Positions 8,747 to 15,210 of a stretch of DNA of 64,000 nt are shown one piece after another (position 1 is the first letter of the stretch; each line of letters begins with the position of its first letter). The DNA is taken from positions 1 to 64,000 of the forward strand of contig UQZL01000003.1 of NCBI GenBank assembly GCA_900545605.1. The letters are read 5' to 3'. A program made the position numbers and the translations under genes. The notes under the pieces are model-generated. The model did not search any database. It saw only the letters and a program-made list of their open reading frames with translations, and was not told where the DNA came from. Source of the stretch: an uncultured Collinsella sp. GTDB taxonomy: Bacteria > Actinomycetota > Coriobacteriia > Coriobacteriales > Coriobacteriaceae.

Positions 8747-9550
8747 ATGGATGTTGATACGGTCAAAGAAATTGCCAACATACCGGTGCTTGAAAAGGCA
8801 TATGACGACCTTGTCCATCCCTCCGCGGAGTCGATAGGCAAAACGGTTAGCCTGGTTTCAAGGACTGTTGCCATTTGGCTTTCGTCGTGGAATCGCTGGG
8901 TCGTTAACAGAGAGGAAAGTATCAAGCTGACTATCGATGCTGTGGGGTCTCGTGTTGATGAGATTCCTGAGGAGCATCTTACTGAACCTCCGGCGCATAT
9001 CGCAGTTCCGGCAATTCAACAACTTGCGTATTGCTATGACAGCGAGGAATTGCGAGGGATGTATGCAAATCTGCTACTTTCCTCAATGGATGATCGGACG
9101 GCAGAATACGTCCACCCCAGTTTTGTTCAGCTACTTAAGGAGATTAGTCCCGACGAGGCTAAGTTACTGAGTACGTTGACTGGCTCTGATGATGCTGAAC
9201 ACGTGTCTATTCCGCTCGTTGACTTAAGAATTGTCAGCGCAAACGAGCTAGTTCCAATTAAATGGACGCTAATCGTAGAAGGCTATAACGAGTGCTGTAA
9301 GGGTGTTTGCGAGCACCCTGATCAATCGCTGGTGTATCTGGGAAACCTGGATCGACTTGGCATCCTCAAGCGTTGTGATTACTACACCGATGATGTTAAG
9401 GCTACGCTTGAAAGGTTTGAATCAAGTGAGGCTATCCAAAGCGCGAAGGCGAAGGTTGGGCTTGAAGGTGACAAGAAATTCACTTTCCATCGCTGGAGCT
9501 ACCAGGTAACCGATTTTGGGGCAAATTTCATCAAAACTTGCGTTTCATGA
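8747..9550 (+). CDS. Abi-alpha family protein (DUF4393-like)
   Basis: The sequence matches the abortive infection alpha family. It has DLVHPSAESIGKTVSLVSR near the start, a central block PAIQQLAYCYDSEELRGMYANLL, then VHPSFVQLLKEISPDEAKLLSTL, and ends with YQVTDFGANFIKTCVS. I chose ATG 8747, six bases after AAGGAG, over the upstream ATG at 8714, which lacks a ribosome binding site; this gives 267 residues. The mechanism of the family is not known in detail. A gene for a two-pass membrane protein follows at once. Confidence 0.78.
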   Translation: MDVDTVKEIANIPVLEKAYDDLVHPSAESIGKTVSLVSRTVAIWLSSWNRWVVNREESIKLTIDAVGSRVDEIPEEHLTEPPAHIAVPAIQQLAYCYDSEELRGMYANLLLSSMDDRTAEYVHPSFVQLLKEISPDEAKLLSTLTGSDDAEHVSIPLVDLRIVSANELVPIKWTLIVEGYNECCKGVCEHPDQSLVYLGNLDRLGILKRCDYYTDDVKATLERFESSEAIQSAKAKVGLEGDKKFTFHRWSYQVTDFGANFIKTCVS

Positions 9551-9551
9551 A

Positions 9552-10370
9552 ATGAGATTGGTTGAGATGTACGGGAGCAGGAGGAAGCCTTCGGTATTCA
9601 ATTTATTAAAGGCGTTTATTGTTTGTGTCGTGGTGCTGTCTGTATTTCTACTGATAGTCATCCAGATCGTGTTTTCAATTGATGTACAAGTTCCATGGCT
9701 ACATCCCGTATGGGACGCTAACGGCCTACTTGGGTATCTTGGCGCGTTAGTGGGCTCAATTTCGGCGGTCGCGGTACTGTATTTCACGCTGCGAACTGGT
9801 AGGGAAGACCGGAATCATTCTGATGTGATGAACGTTCTCCCCTGTATTGCCTTAACCCGTTTGTCGGAAAAGCAACCACGTGTGCCGAAGAACGGTTTCG
9901 CTCACGGTGCGTTTACCGAGGCTGATTCCAGGGACGATGAATACAAATCGGGCGCTTTGGACTGCGTTGATCGTCTACTGATTGCTGGCGGAGCCCCAGC
10001 CATTCCTTGCGACGAGAGTCTTGTGGACGAGCATGTAGCTAATCGCTATGCAATATCCAGTATGGGAGCTGGGCCTGCCGTAAATGTAAGGGTCGGGATT
10101 GCCAATAGAAATGAGTGGGCCCATTTTGGAACTCCGCGGGTCGCTTGGTGCCAGACTCGACAGCTTCCTGTGGGAGGGGAGAGCGAGCTGGTTGTCTATT
10201 TTGGGGGCGAAGCGAAGCCGGTGATGGAGGCCGGCTATCGCATCCTCGTCACGTACTCGGACATTCTCGGCAACCGTTACCTTCAGTATTTCCCAATGAC
10301 TTTTGATGGGCAGGATGATGTTCTCAAATGCACGGTGAAAAATTCCATTAATAGGATTGGCATTCCTTAG
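9552..10370 (+). CDS. Two-pass membrane protein with soluble C-terminal domain
   Basis: The product has two membrane segments near residues 20-43 (FIVCVVVLSVFLLIVIQIVF) and 58-80 (LGYLGALVGSISAVAVLYFTL), then about 190 soluble residues that look beta-rich. The ATG at 9552 begins one base after the Abi-alpha stop codon, so the two genes are probably translated together. An ATG five codons further in is an equal alternative. No family is recognised. Tight linkage suggests it works with the Abi-alpha protein at the membrane. Confidence 0.6.
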   Translation: MRLVEMYGSRRKPSVFNLLKAFIVCVVVLSVFLLIVIQIVFSIDVQVPWLHPVWDANGLLGYLGALVGSISAVAVLYFTLRTGREDRNHSDVMNVLPCIALTRLSEKQPRVPKNGFAHGAFTEADSRDDEYKSGALDCVDRLLIAGGAPAIPCDESLVDEHVANRYAISSMGAGPAVNVRVGIANRNEWAHFGTPRVAWCQTRQLPVGGESELVVYFGGEAKPVMEAGYRILVTYSDILGNRYLQYFPMTFDGQDDVLKCTVKNSINRIGIP

Positions 10371-10491
10371 CTTCAGAGTATTTGGGTTGTTGCGCTAAGT
10401 GATATTTGACGTAACGGCCATATCATGACGATTCTCCCTGCTAAACGCGCTAATATAGAATTTCGAGTCAATCATCGAGAACGGAGATCTG

Positions 10492-11463
10492 GTGACCGAC
10501 GTCAATCGAAAGCCGTGGCTTACGGCGTCTGAGCAGATTGATCATCTCAAATCGAGAGGTGTCCATTTCTCGTTGATGAGTGAAGACGATGCCAGAGCTT
10601 ATCTGGAGAAGAACAGTAACTATTTTCGCCTGCGCGCCTATCGGCTTGGCTTTCCTAGAGTCGAAGAAGGGGCCCGCAAGGGAGAGTATGCAAATCTAGA
10701 TTTCAAGATGTTGGTCGACTTATCGATTGTCGACATGCTCCTTCGCTATGAAATGCTGCCGCTTACGCTTGATGTGGAACATTTTGCAAAGGTAAAACTC
10801 CTGAAGCGTATCGAGACGGAGGGGGAGGACGGCTATGCGGTCGTCTCGGATTTCATTTCCTCCTACGATAATACGAAGCCAGATGGAACTCCGTGTAATT
10901 CGCTCAAGGATGAGATTCGCAGATGCAAGAACAGTCCCTACACTGGTGGGCTGATTGCCAAGTATGCTGATTTCGACTTCCCCGCGTGGGCTTTCATCGA
11001 AGTCCTCTCCTTCGGCTCTTTTCTCTATTTTTATAAGTTCTGCGCCAGGCGGTTCAATGACCGTGAAATGCTTAAGGAGTTCTATATTCTTCAAGCCGTC
11101 AAGTCATTAAGAAATGCATGCGCTCACAATAGCTGTATTTTGAATAACCTGCGTGCTGATAGACCGCTATTTAAGCCAAGCTACGTTGTAACGCGGGAGT
11201 TGTCGACCGTAGCTGGCATCGGTCTCGACCAGCGTAAGTCAAAGATGAGCAATGACCGTATGCAGCAGATTGTCACTACGTTATATGCGCACCGGGAACT
11301 TGCTTCACAAGGCGTTTCCGAACATCGAGCAAAGAGCCTGGCTGTGTTTGTTCAAAGAATGAATAGGCATGTCGATTACTATCGGGGCAATCTTCAGGTG
11401 TCTACTGGATTTGACTTTCTCACGAAGGTGATTAGTGCGTGGTTTCCGGTGAACGTTGATTAG
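10492..11463 (+). CDS. Abi_2 (AbiD/AbiF-like) HEPN abortive infection protein
   Basis: The 323-residue protein shows the Abi_2 pattern: EQIDHLKSRGVHFS at the start, NSNYFRLRAYRLGF, DFKMLVDLSIVDMLLR, and the HEPN ribonuclease motif RNACAH near residue 210 within LRNACAHNSCILNN. The start is GTG at 10492 after ACGGAGATCTG. Abi_2 proteins halt phage growth and are thought to act as RNases through the R-x4-H motif. A structured, terminator-ended intergenic region follows directly. Some AbiF genes are reported to have an associated non-coding RNA, so the pair could form an RNA-regulated toxin unit, which is inference. Confidence 0.8.
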   Translation: MTDVNRKPWLTASEQIDHLKSRGVHFSLMSEDDARAYLEKNSNYFRLRAYRLGFPRVEEGARKGEYANLDFKMLVDLSIVDMLLRYEMLPLTLDVEHFAKVKLLKRIETEGEDGYAVVSDFISSYDNTKPDGTPCNSLKDEIRRCKNSPYTGGLIAKYADFDFPAWAFIEVLSFGSFLYFYKFCARRFNDREMLKEFYILQAVKSLRNACAHNSCILNNLRADRPLFKPSYVVTRELSTVAGIGLDQRKSKMSNDRMQQIVTTLYAHRELASQGVSEHRAKSLAVFVQRMNRHVDYYRGNLQVSTGFDFLTKVISAWFPVNVD

Positions 11464-11519
11464 CGATGAATCTGTGGTGAGTCATGGCGCAACGCCCTGG
11501 ATGCCAAAAATGAGCTAAA

Positions 11520-11737
11520 CTAACTTCACAACAAAAAACAGAAGCCTTTCTTTGGCTGAAGTTTTGCAAGGGGGTTCCTTCCTAATGGAGGGCATCCCCT
11601 ATTTTTATGGCGTCTCGACTTGGCGGCCTTCGCTCATGGGCAGCCTGTAGACAAACAATTGTCTTTGAATAAAGTCAATTGCGGAGGAAGCCTTTGGGCG
11701 ACACCTGAAGAGGGCTGATGCGTCGGCCCTCTTTTTT
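11520..11737 (+). ncRNA. Candidate structured RNA 1 downstream of Abi_2
   Basis: Three stable elements follow each other. AACTTC (11522-11527) with AGCC pairs to GGCT GAAGTT (11554-11563). AGGGG and CCTTCC (11569-11582) pair with GGAGGG and CCCCT (11587-11600) around a TAAT loop. An 11-bp terminator stem lies at 11708-11733, followed by TTTTTT. No protein can be read through. It lies 55 bp after the Abi_2 stop codon on the same strand, so it could be a separate small RNA or the 3' end of the Abi_2 message. No promoter was identified with confidence. Confidence 0.4.
11708..11737 (+). terminator. Intrinsic terminator
   Basis: AAGAGGGC at 11708-11715 pairs with GCCCTCTT at 11726-11733, extended by TGA/TCG pairs around a TGCG loop, and runs into six Ts. 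Confidence 0.8.
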
Positions 11738-11742
11738 GTTTG

Positions 11743-11774
11743 GATGTAAGATTTGGCCTGTCAAAACTTACATC
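11743..11774. repeat. 8-bp inverted repeat
   Basis: GATGTAAG at 11743-11750 and CTTACATC at 11767-11774 form a hairpin or a protein-binding site just after the first terminator. Confidence 0.4.
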
Positions 11775-11779
11775 TCAAT

Positions 11780-11976
11780 TGATAAAAGGCGAAATTGCGT
11801 GTGTTTTTCTGCTCGCATGTAACTTTACTGACGCGTGGTTGCTTGGCCTCAATTCGCTACGGTATTCTCGGTTAAGGATTGACCGGGGTTGGGCTTTTCC
11901 TTATAGTTCATCTTTGATGAGGCCTTGCGACGGTACGTCCGGCTTGGTCCGTGGGAACCGCCGAAAGGCGGTTTTT
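11780..11976 (+). ncRNA. Candidate structured RNA 2
   Basis: GGCCTCA at 11845-11851 can pair with TGAGGCC at 11918-11924, closing a domain with an inner CGGT/ACCG hairpin (11869-11885). It is followed by a GACG/CGTC hairpin (11929-11939) and a terminator with a GAAA loop at 11956-11976. No reading frame is convincing here. The start is a guess. Confidence 0.3.
11956..11976 (+). terminator. Intrinsic terminator with GAAA tetraloop
   Basis: AACCGCC at 11956-11962 and GGCGGTT at 11967-11973 form a 7-bp stem around GAAA, and the downstream strand runs into a T tract (TTTTT at 11972-11976). Confidence 0.75.
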
Positions 11977-12053
11977 GCGTTTAAGGGCTGTTCTTCGAAG
12001 AGGTTCCTTATCGTGCTTTTGGCCTTAGGGCGTTTGACTTCATCGCGTTTCTC

Positions 12054-12175
12054 GGAAGTGCGGGGAAAAATTGAAAACCGTCGATCACAACGTCTTGTTT
12101 TGCAATAAAACTGCAGGTCGCAGAAGTTCTAAACCTGGGTCTGGTCGGCAGATCTCGGTTTTTCACCGCACTTCC
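12054..12175. repeat. 122-bp inverted-repeat element, copy 1
   Basis: The element begins GGAAGTGCGGGGAAAAAT and ends ACCGCACTTCC, so its ends are inverted repeats. The interior contains GCAGGTCGC and GATCTCGG, also present in copy 2 at 13971-14092. The two copies have the same length but differ at many inner positions. It looks like a small non-autonomous mobile element or a REP-like structured repeat. Confidence 0.7.
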
Positions 12176-12302
12176 GGAAGCGTTTGTTTGCGGCATGCGG
12201 CAAGCTTTGGAACCCCTGAGCGCAACGGTTTTTCGCGTACAAGAACCGCAGGTAGATGCACTGTGTCATTCCGGTGTGATTGGCCTCCTTTTCCTGCTGA
12301 TA

Positions 12303-12331
12303 TTGTTCTTGTTCTACTTAGCTGCTATAGT
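12303..12331 (+). promoter_or_regulatory. Promoter of higBA
   Basis: TTGTTC at 12303-12308 and TATAGT at 12326-12331 are 17 bp apart, a good sigma-70-type pair placed just before the operator-like palindrome and higB. Confidence 0.65.
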
Positions 12332-12332
12332 A

Positions 12333-12353
12333 GTTTTACCGCAGGGGTAAAAC
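12333..12353. promoter_or_regulatory. Operator-like palindrome of higBA
   Basis: GTTTTACC (12333-12340) and GGTAAAAC (12346-12353) are perfect inverted repeats around GCAGG, directly after the -10 box. This is where a HigA-type antitoxin would bind to repress its own operon. Confidence 0.7.
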
Positions 12354-12370
12354 TTTGGTAGGAGGTGGTT

Positions 12371-12667
12371 ATGCAGGTCAACTATAAGAACCATCAAATC
12401 GAAAAGATCTGCACAAACGCTTCTGTTGCTGCCAAAAGATTCGATAAGCGTACTGTGGGGCTTATCCAACAACGTGTAGATGAGATTCATGCCGCTGATT
12501 CCGTTGAGATGCTCGTCCAGTTTGGGATCGGGCGATGTCATCCACTTGTTGGTGACCGTAAAGGGCAATTTGCAATGGACTTGGTACATCCCCAGCGATT
12601 GGTATTTGAAGTCATTAGGGATGAGATTCAGATAGCGGAAATTCAAGAAATCGTTGACTACCACTAG
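12371..12667 (+). CDS. higB: HigB-type RelE-superfamily toxin
   Basis: This small protein (98 residues from ATG 12371) has the HigB pattern: a basic N-terminus with YKNHQIEKICTNASVAAKRF, a central LIQQRVDEIHAADSVEMLV helix, and the C-terminal LVHPQRLVFEV strand with EIQEIVDYH. HigB toxins cut mRNA on ribosomes. ATG 12371 lies four bases after GGAGGT; the GTG two codons earlier overlaps the ribosome binding site. Gene order toxin first, antitoxin second is typical of higBA. Expression is probably controlled by the promoter and palindrome just upstream. Confidence 0.8.
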   Translation: MQVNYKNHQIEKICTNASVAAKRFDKRTVGLIQQRVDEIHAADSVEMLVQFGIGRCHPLVGDRKGQFAMDLVHPQRLVFEVIRDEIQIAEIQEIVDYH

Positions 12668-12710
12668 CATGAGGTTTAGAAACAGGAGAATGCGTAAGAG
12701 GTGAGAGGGT

Positions 12711-13763
12711 ATGGCAAAGAGTAAGACTTATATCGCAACACCACCTGGGGCTACTATAAAGGAGCAGCTTGAGTATCGCGGTATGAGCCAGCGCGAGTTT
12801 GCTAAGCGCATGGATTACTCTGAGAAGTTCATAAGCCAGCTTATAAATGGGCAAGTTGAGCTTACTCCAAATACTGCGCATAGGCTCGAGATGGTGCTGG
12901 GCGTTCCCTCAGCGTTTTGGATGAATCTTGAGGCGCGCTATCGTGAGAAGTTGCTGCAGGTTGAGGATGAAAATTCCATCGATGAGGATAAGCAGATAGC
13001 CAGGAAGTTTCCGTATGCGCAAATGGCCAAACTGGGATGGGTTGAGCCGACGCGCTCCGTCGCTGTTAAAGTGGTCGAGCTTAGAAAATTCTTCGAGGTG
13101 GTTAAGCTTAGCTTATTGAGTGAAAATCGCCTTGCTCCGGGAATCGCCTATCGTCGCCAGAAGGAAACCGCTGAATCCGAATATGCACTCTTGGCGTGGG
13201 CTCAGAAGGCTAAGATAGATGCGCGAGAAATAGCCACCGGAAAGATCAATGTTGCCAAGATTGAGGAGCGTATTCCCAAGCTCAGAGAGCTTACGACTAT
13301 GGATCCTGCAGTTTTTCAGCCGCTCCTTGTGTCTATGTTGGCTGAATGTGGGATTGCGATCGTCTTTTTGCCCCATCTTGAGCACACGTTTCTCAATGGT
13401 GCAACTTTCTATGACGGATCAAAGATTGTTCTCGCGCTTACGCTGCGTGGGGCCGATGCCGATAAGTTCTGGTTCAGCCTCTTCCATGAATTGGCGCATG
13501 TTATTTATGGGCACATTGGACGGGCTGCTGGGACTACCGAAGAGGAGGAACTGGCGGCAGATGTATTTGCGCGTGATACCTTGATTCCTCCAGAGGCATA
13601 TGCTCAGCTCACTGTTGAAAACAAGACACGTAGTTCCGTCGCGTCTTTTGCCAATGAGATGTGAATTGCCCCAGGAATTCTTGTGGGCCGTTTACAAAAA
13701 GACGGTTATTTGCCATATAGCCAGTTGAATAGCCTCAAGGTTAGGTATCAGTTCGTAGAATAG
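12711..13763 (+). pseudogene. higA: HigA-type antitoxin with ImmA/IrrE peptidase domain, cut by one TGA
   Basis: The first 75 residues are an XRE helix-turn-helix (MSQREFAKRMDYSEKFISQLI). The C-terminal domain is an ImmA/IrrE-like zinc peptidase with HELAHVIYGH and a downstream acidic EEEELAADVFAR helix. The frame stops at TGA 13662-13664 after FANEM, but the same frame continues IAPGILVGRLQKDGYLPYSQ and ends in TAG at 13761-13763. That tail is the normal end of this family, so one nonsense codon removes 32 residues from an intact gene of about 350. The shortened protein (317 residues) keeps both DNA binding and catalytic motifs, so it may still work. Confidence 0.8.
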
Positions 13764-13857
13764 AGGGCGCATCTCCGGGGATTCCGGTTGCTTGACGTTG
13801 CTGTAAAATGATTTCAGTGATACAGTCGCCGCGGACTCCACGTGAGGCGGAGACAAA

Positions 13858-13927
13858 AAAGGGTCGTTGTTCGGTTTTCCGGCAACGGCCCTTTGACGTT
13901 TCCGCGACAACTGGATGTTGTCGCGGA
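13858..13927. repeat. Tandem strong hairpins
   Basis: The first hairpin pairs AAAGGGTCGTTG (13858-13869) and CGG with CCG and CAACGGCCCTTT, ending at 13894, around TTTT. The second is perfect: TCCGCGACAAC (13901-13911), loop TGGAT, GTTGTCGCGGA (13917-13927). They may be a terminator pair for higBA without a full T-run, or a structured RNA. Confidence 0.6.
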
Positions 13928-13970
13928 TGTCGTCATTGTTACTTGGCTCTCGATTTGAGGCTGTAGTTCC

Positions 13971-14092
13971 GGAAGTGCGGGGAAAAATCGAAAACTTCCG
14001 AGCACAACCTGATTTTTGGCAACAAAATCGCAGGTCGCGGAAGTTTAAAACAGCGGTCTGATCTGCCGATCTCGGATTTTCCCCGCACTTCC
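13971..14092. repeat. 122-bp inverted-repeat element, copy 2
   Basis: The ends are perfect 12-bp inverted repeats, GGAAGTGCGGGG and CCCCGCACTTCC. Inside, CTTCCG and CGGAAG add a second inverted pair. It shares its length, ends and interior words with copy 1 at 12054-12175. The two copies flank the higBA locus. Confidence 0.75.
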
Positions 14093-14172
14093 GGATTTAG
14101 CACGAGCTCGACTTGGTTGTTTATCGATTGCAGCTATGGAATCTAGCATCAGCTTTGTTATTTCTATTTAAA

Positions 14173-14206
14173 TAGATACACTTAACTTATAAGTTAAGTG
14201 TATCTA
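14173..14206. promoter_or_regulatory. Perfect 34-bp palindrome, likely antitoxin operator
   Basis: TAGATACACTTAACTT, a central AT, and its exact complement span 14173-14206. The ribosome binding site GGGAGGTGG begins six bases later. Position and symmetry fit an operator for the HTH protein encoded two genes down. Confidence 0.7.
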
Positions 14207-14223
14207 GAAATGGGAGGTGGCCT

Positions 14224-14635
14224 TTGGTTGAAGGATATGATCTTGTCGAATATGGGGATTCCAAGGGCCGACCGTTTTGGGGCTGACGACTTCTCCTGAC
14301 AACTCTCAATTTCAGAAGATGATGTCAGACACTATCGTAAAATTGACGCCCGTAAAATGATCGACCTGATTTCAAAAATCTATGATTATGGATTAAAGGT
14401 TGCGAGTGGGACCTCGAAGCTAAGATGCATTGATTCTAAGATTGGCCTCCATGATCTTAAGGGGTTTAACGGGGTTAATCGAGAAATGATTTATGCCATA
14501 CGTCAAGGCGTAGACAAAATCGTTCTTCTATTTTGGTTTAAAGGGCATCAGGGATCGGGAAATATCAGTAAGGAAATCGAGCGGGCCAAGCGACTGGCCG
14601 TAATAGCGCGTCAGCTTCTGGAGCCTGGGCGCTGA
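14224..14635 (+). pseudogene. RelE/ParE-like toxin, apparently frameshifted
   Basis: A TTG at 14224, five bases after GGGAGGTGG, begins VEGYDLVEYGDSKGRPFWG, a typical opening of phage-derived RelE-type toxins, but stops at once at 14287. The rest follows in other frames. The clear part is the 92-codon frame 14357-14635, with LHDLKGFNGVNREMIYAIRQ and IVLLFWFKGHQ, matching the final strands of RelE-like toxins, then the EIERAKRLAVIARQLL helix. At least two frame changes separate the pieces. Either the toxin is dead, or the sequence here has errors. Its antitoxin gene downstream is intact. Confidence 0.5.
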
Positions 14636-14668
14636 CTTTTATGCCTGGCTTCTGAAACGGAGAATACA

Positions 14669-15055
14669 ATGAATAAAGTAGATCTATCTGATTTTTATGC
14701 CGAAACAGAAAGTAGCGAAACGCGCGCTTATGAACATGCACTAGATATTGAGTTTATTGTTCATCGCGAAATGAAACATTTGGGATTGAGCAAAAGTGAG
14801 CTGGCAAATCGTATGGGTATAAGTCTTCAGTCGCTTTCTAAGCTCTTGAATTCTCAACCTAATATGACTCTGAAGACGATTGCAAAGTTCGAACTTGCTC
14901 TGGGCATTAAGATCGTTCCGCAGGTTATCGTCAGCTATTCCAAAGAACTGCCGTTTCTTTCATCCAACTATTCCGTGCGAGAGCAATGTACATCGCCTGC
15001 CATTCTCCCTGCAGAGCTGTCAGCAGATTGCGATGTGCCTTTTCAGAGCGAATAG
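14669..15055 (+). CDS. XRE-family antitoxin-like regulator
   Basis: The 128-residue protein carries a helix-turn-helix near residues 38-75 (LSKSELANRMGISLQSLSKLLNS, then MTLKTIAKFELAL), the HigA/XRE pattern. The N-terminus contains a helical segment and the C-terminal 40 residues look unstructured. It lies 33 bp after the RelE-like frame, so it is the likely antitoxin and autorepressor acting at the 34-bp palindrome. It is the last island gene before the Pel operon. Confidence 0.7.
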   Translation: MNKVDLSDFYAETESSETRAYEHALDIEFIVHREMKHLGLSKSELANRMGISLQSLSKLLNSQPNMTLKTIAKFELALGIKIVPQVIVSYSKELPFLSSNYSVREQCTSPAILPAELSADCDVPFQSE

Positions 15056-15210
15056 CAGCCTCTCAATGAGCCTGAGTCGGACGAGTTGCCATCCCCACAT
15101 CCTTTAAAAAAGTTCTTAAAACAGCCTTAAAGGCGCTCCAGCTCGCGTTGACAGCGTACAATACGCATGTTTGACTATGACAAAAGTGGTTTTTAGGGGA
15201 GGGGTGCGCC

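Larger units (their letters stand above)
11464..12370. other. Structured gene-free region after Abi_2 gene
   Basis: About 900 bp hold no convincing coding frame but are dense in structure: two candidate small RNA units, each ending in an intrinsic terminator (11708-11737 and 11956-11976), an 8-bp inverted repeat at 11743-11774, the first copy of the 122-bp inverted-repeat element (12054-12175), and the higBA promoter and operator at the right end. Confidence 0.6.
13764..14223. other. Structured gene-free region between toxin-antitoxin loci
   Basis: No credible coding frame is present. The stretch holds two strong hairpins (13858-13927), copy 2 of the 122-bp repeat (13971-14092) and the 34-bp palindrome (14173-14206). 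Confidence 0.6.

Noticed and set aside
11520..11976. Retron or group II intron RNA
   Set aside because: No reverse transcriptase gene is present in the window.
1405..13664. Recoding of TAG or TGA as sense codons
   Set aside because: Backbone genes such as rpoD, recG and coaD end cleanly at TAG or TGA, so the in-frame stops in island genes are better explained by decay or sequencing errors.
11464..14223. CRISPR array
   Set aside because: The repeats are only two 122-bp inverted elements, not short direct repeats with regular spacers, and no cas gene is seen.
15104..15117. Shared 14-mer TTAAAAAAGTTCTT before the Pel operon and before tRNA-Asn
   Set aside because: It looks like an A/T-rich promoter upstream element; only the tRNA copy is followed by a good -10 box, so it is not listed as a separate system.
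15056..15210. Attachment site at the right edge of the island
   Set aside because: No tRNA, integrase or direct repeat is visible here, so the boundary can only be inferred from the change in composition.
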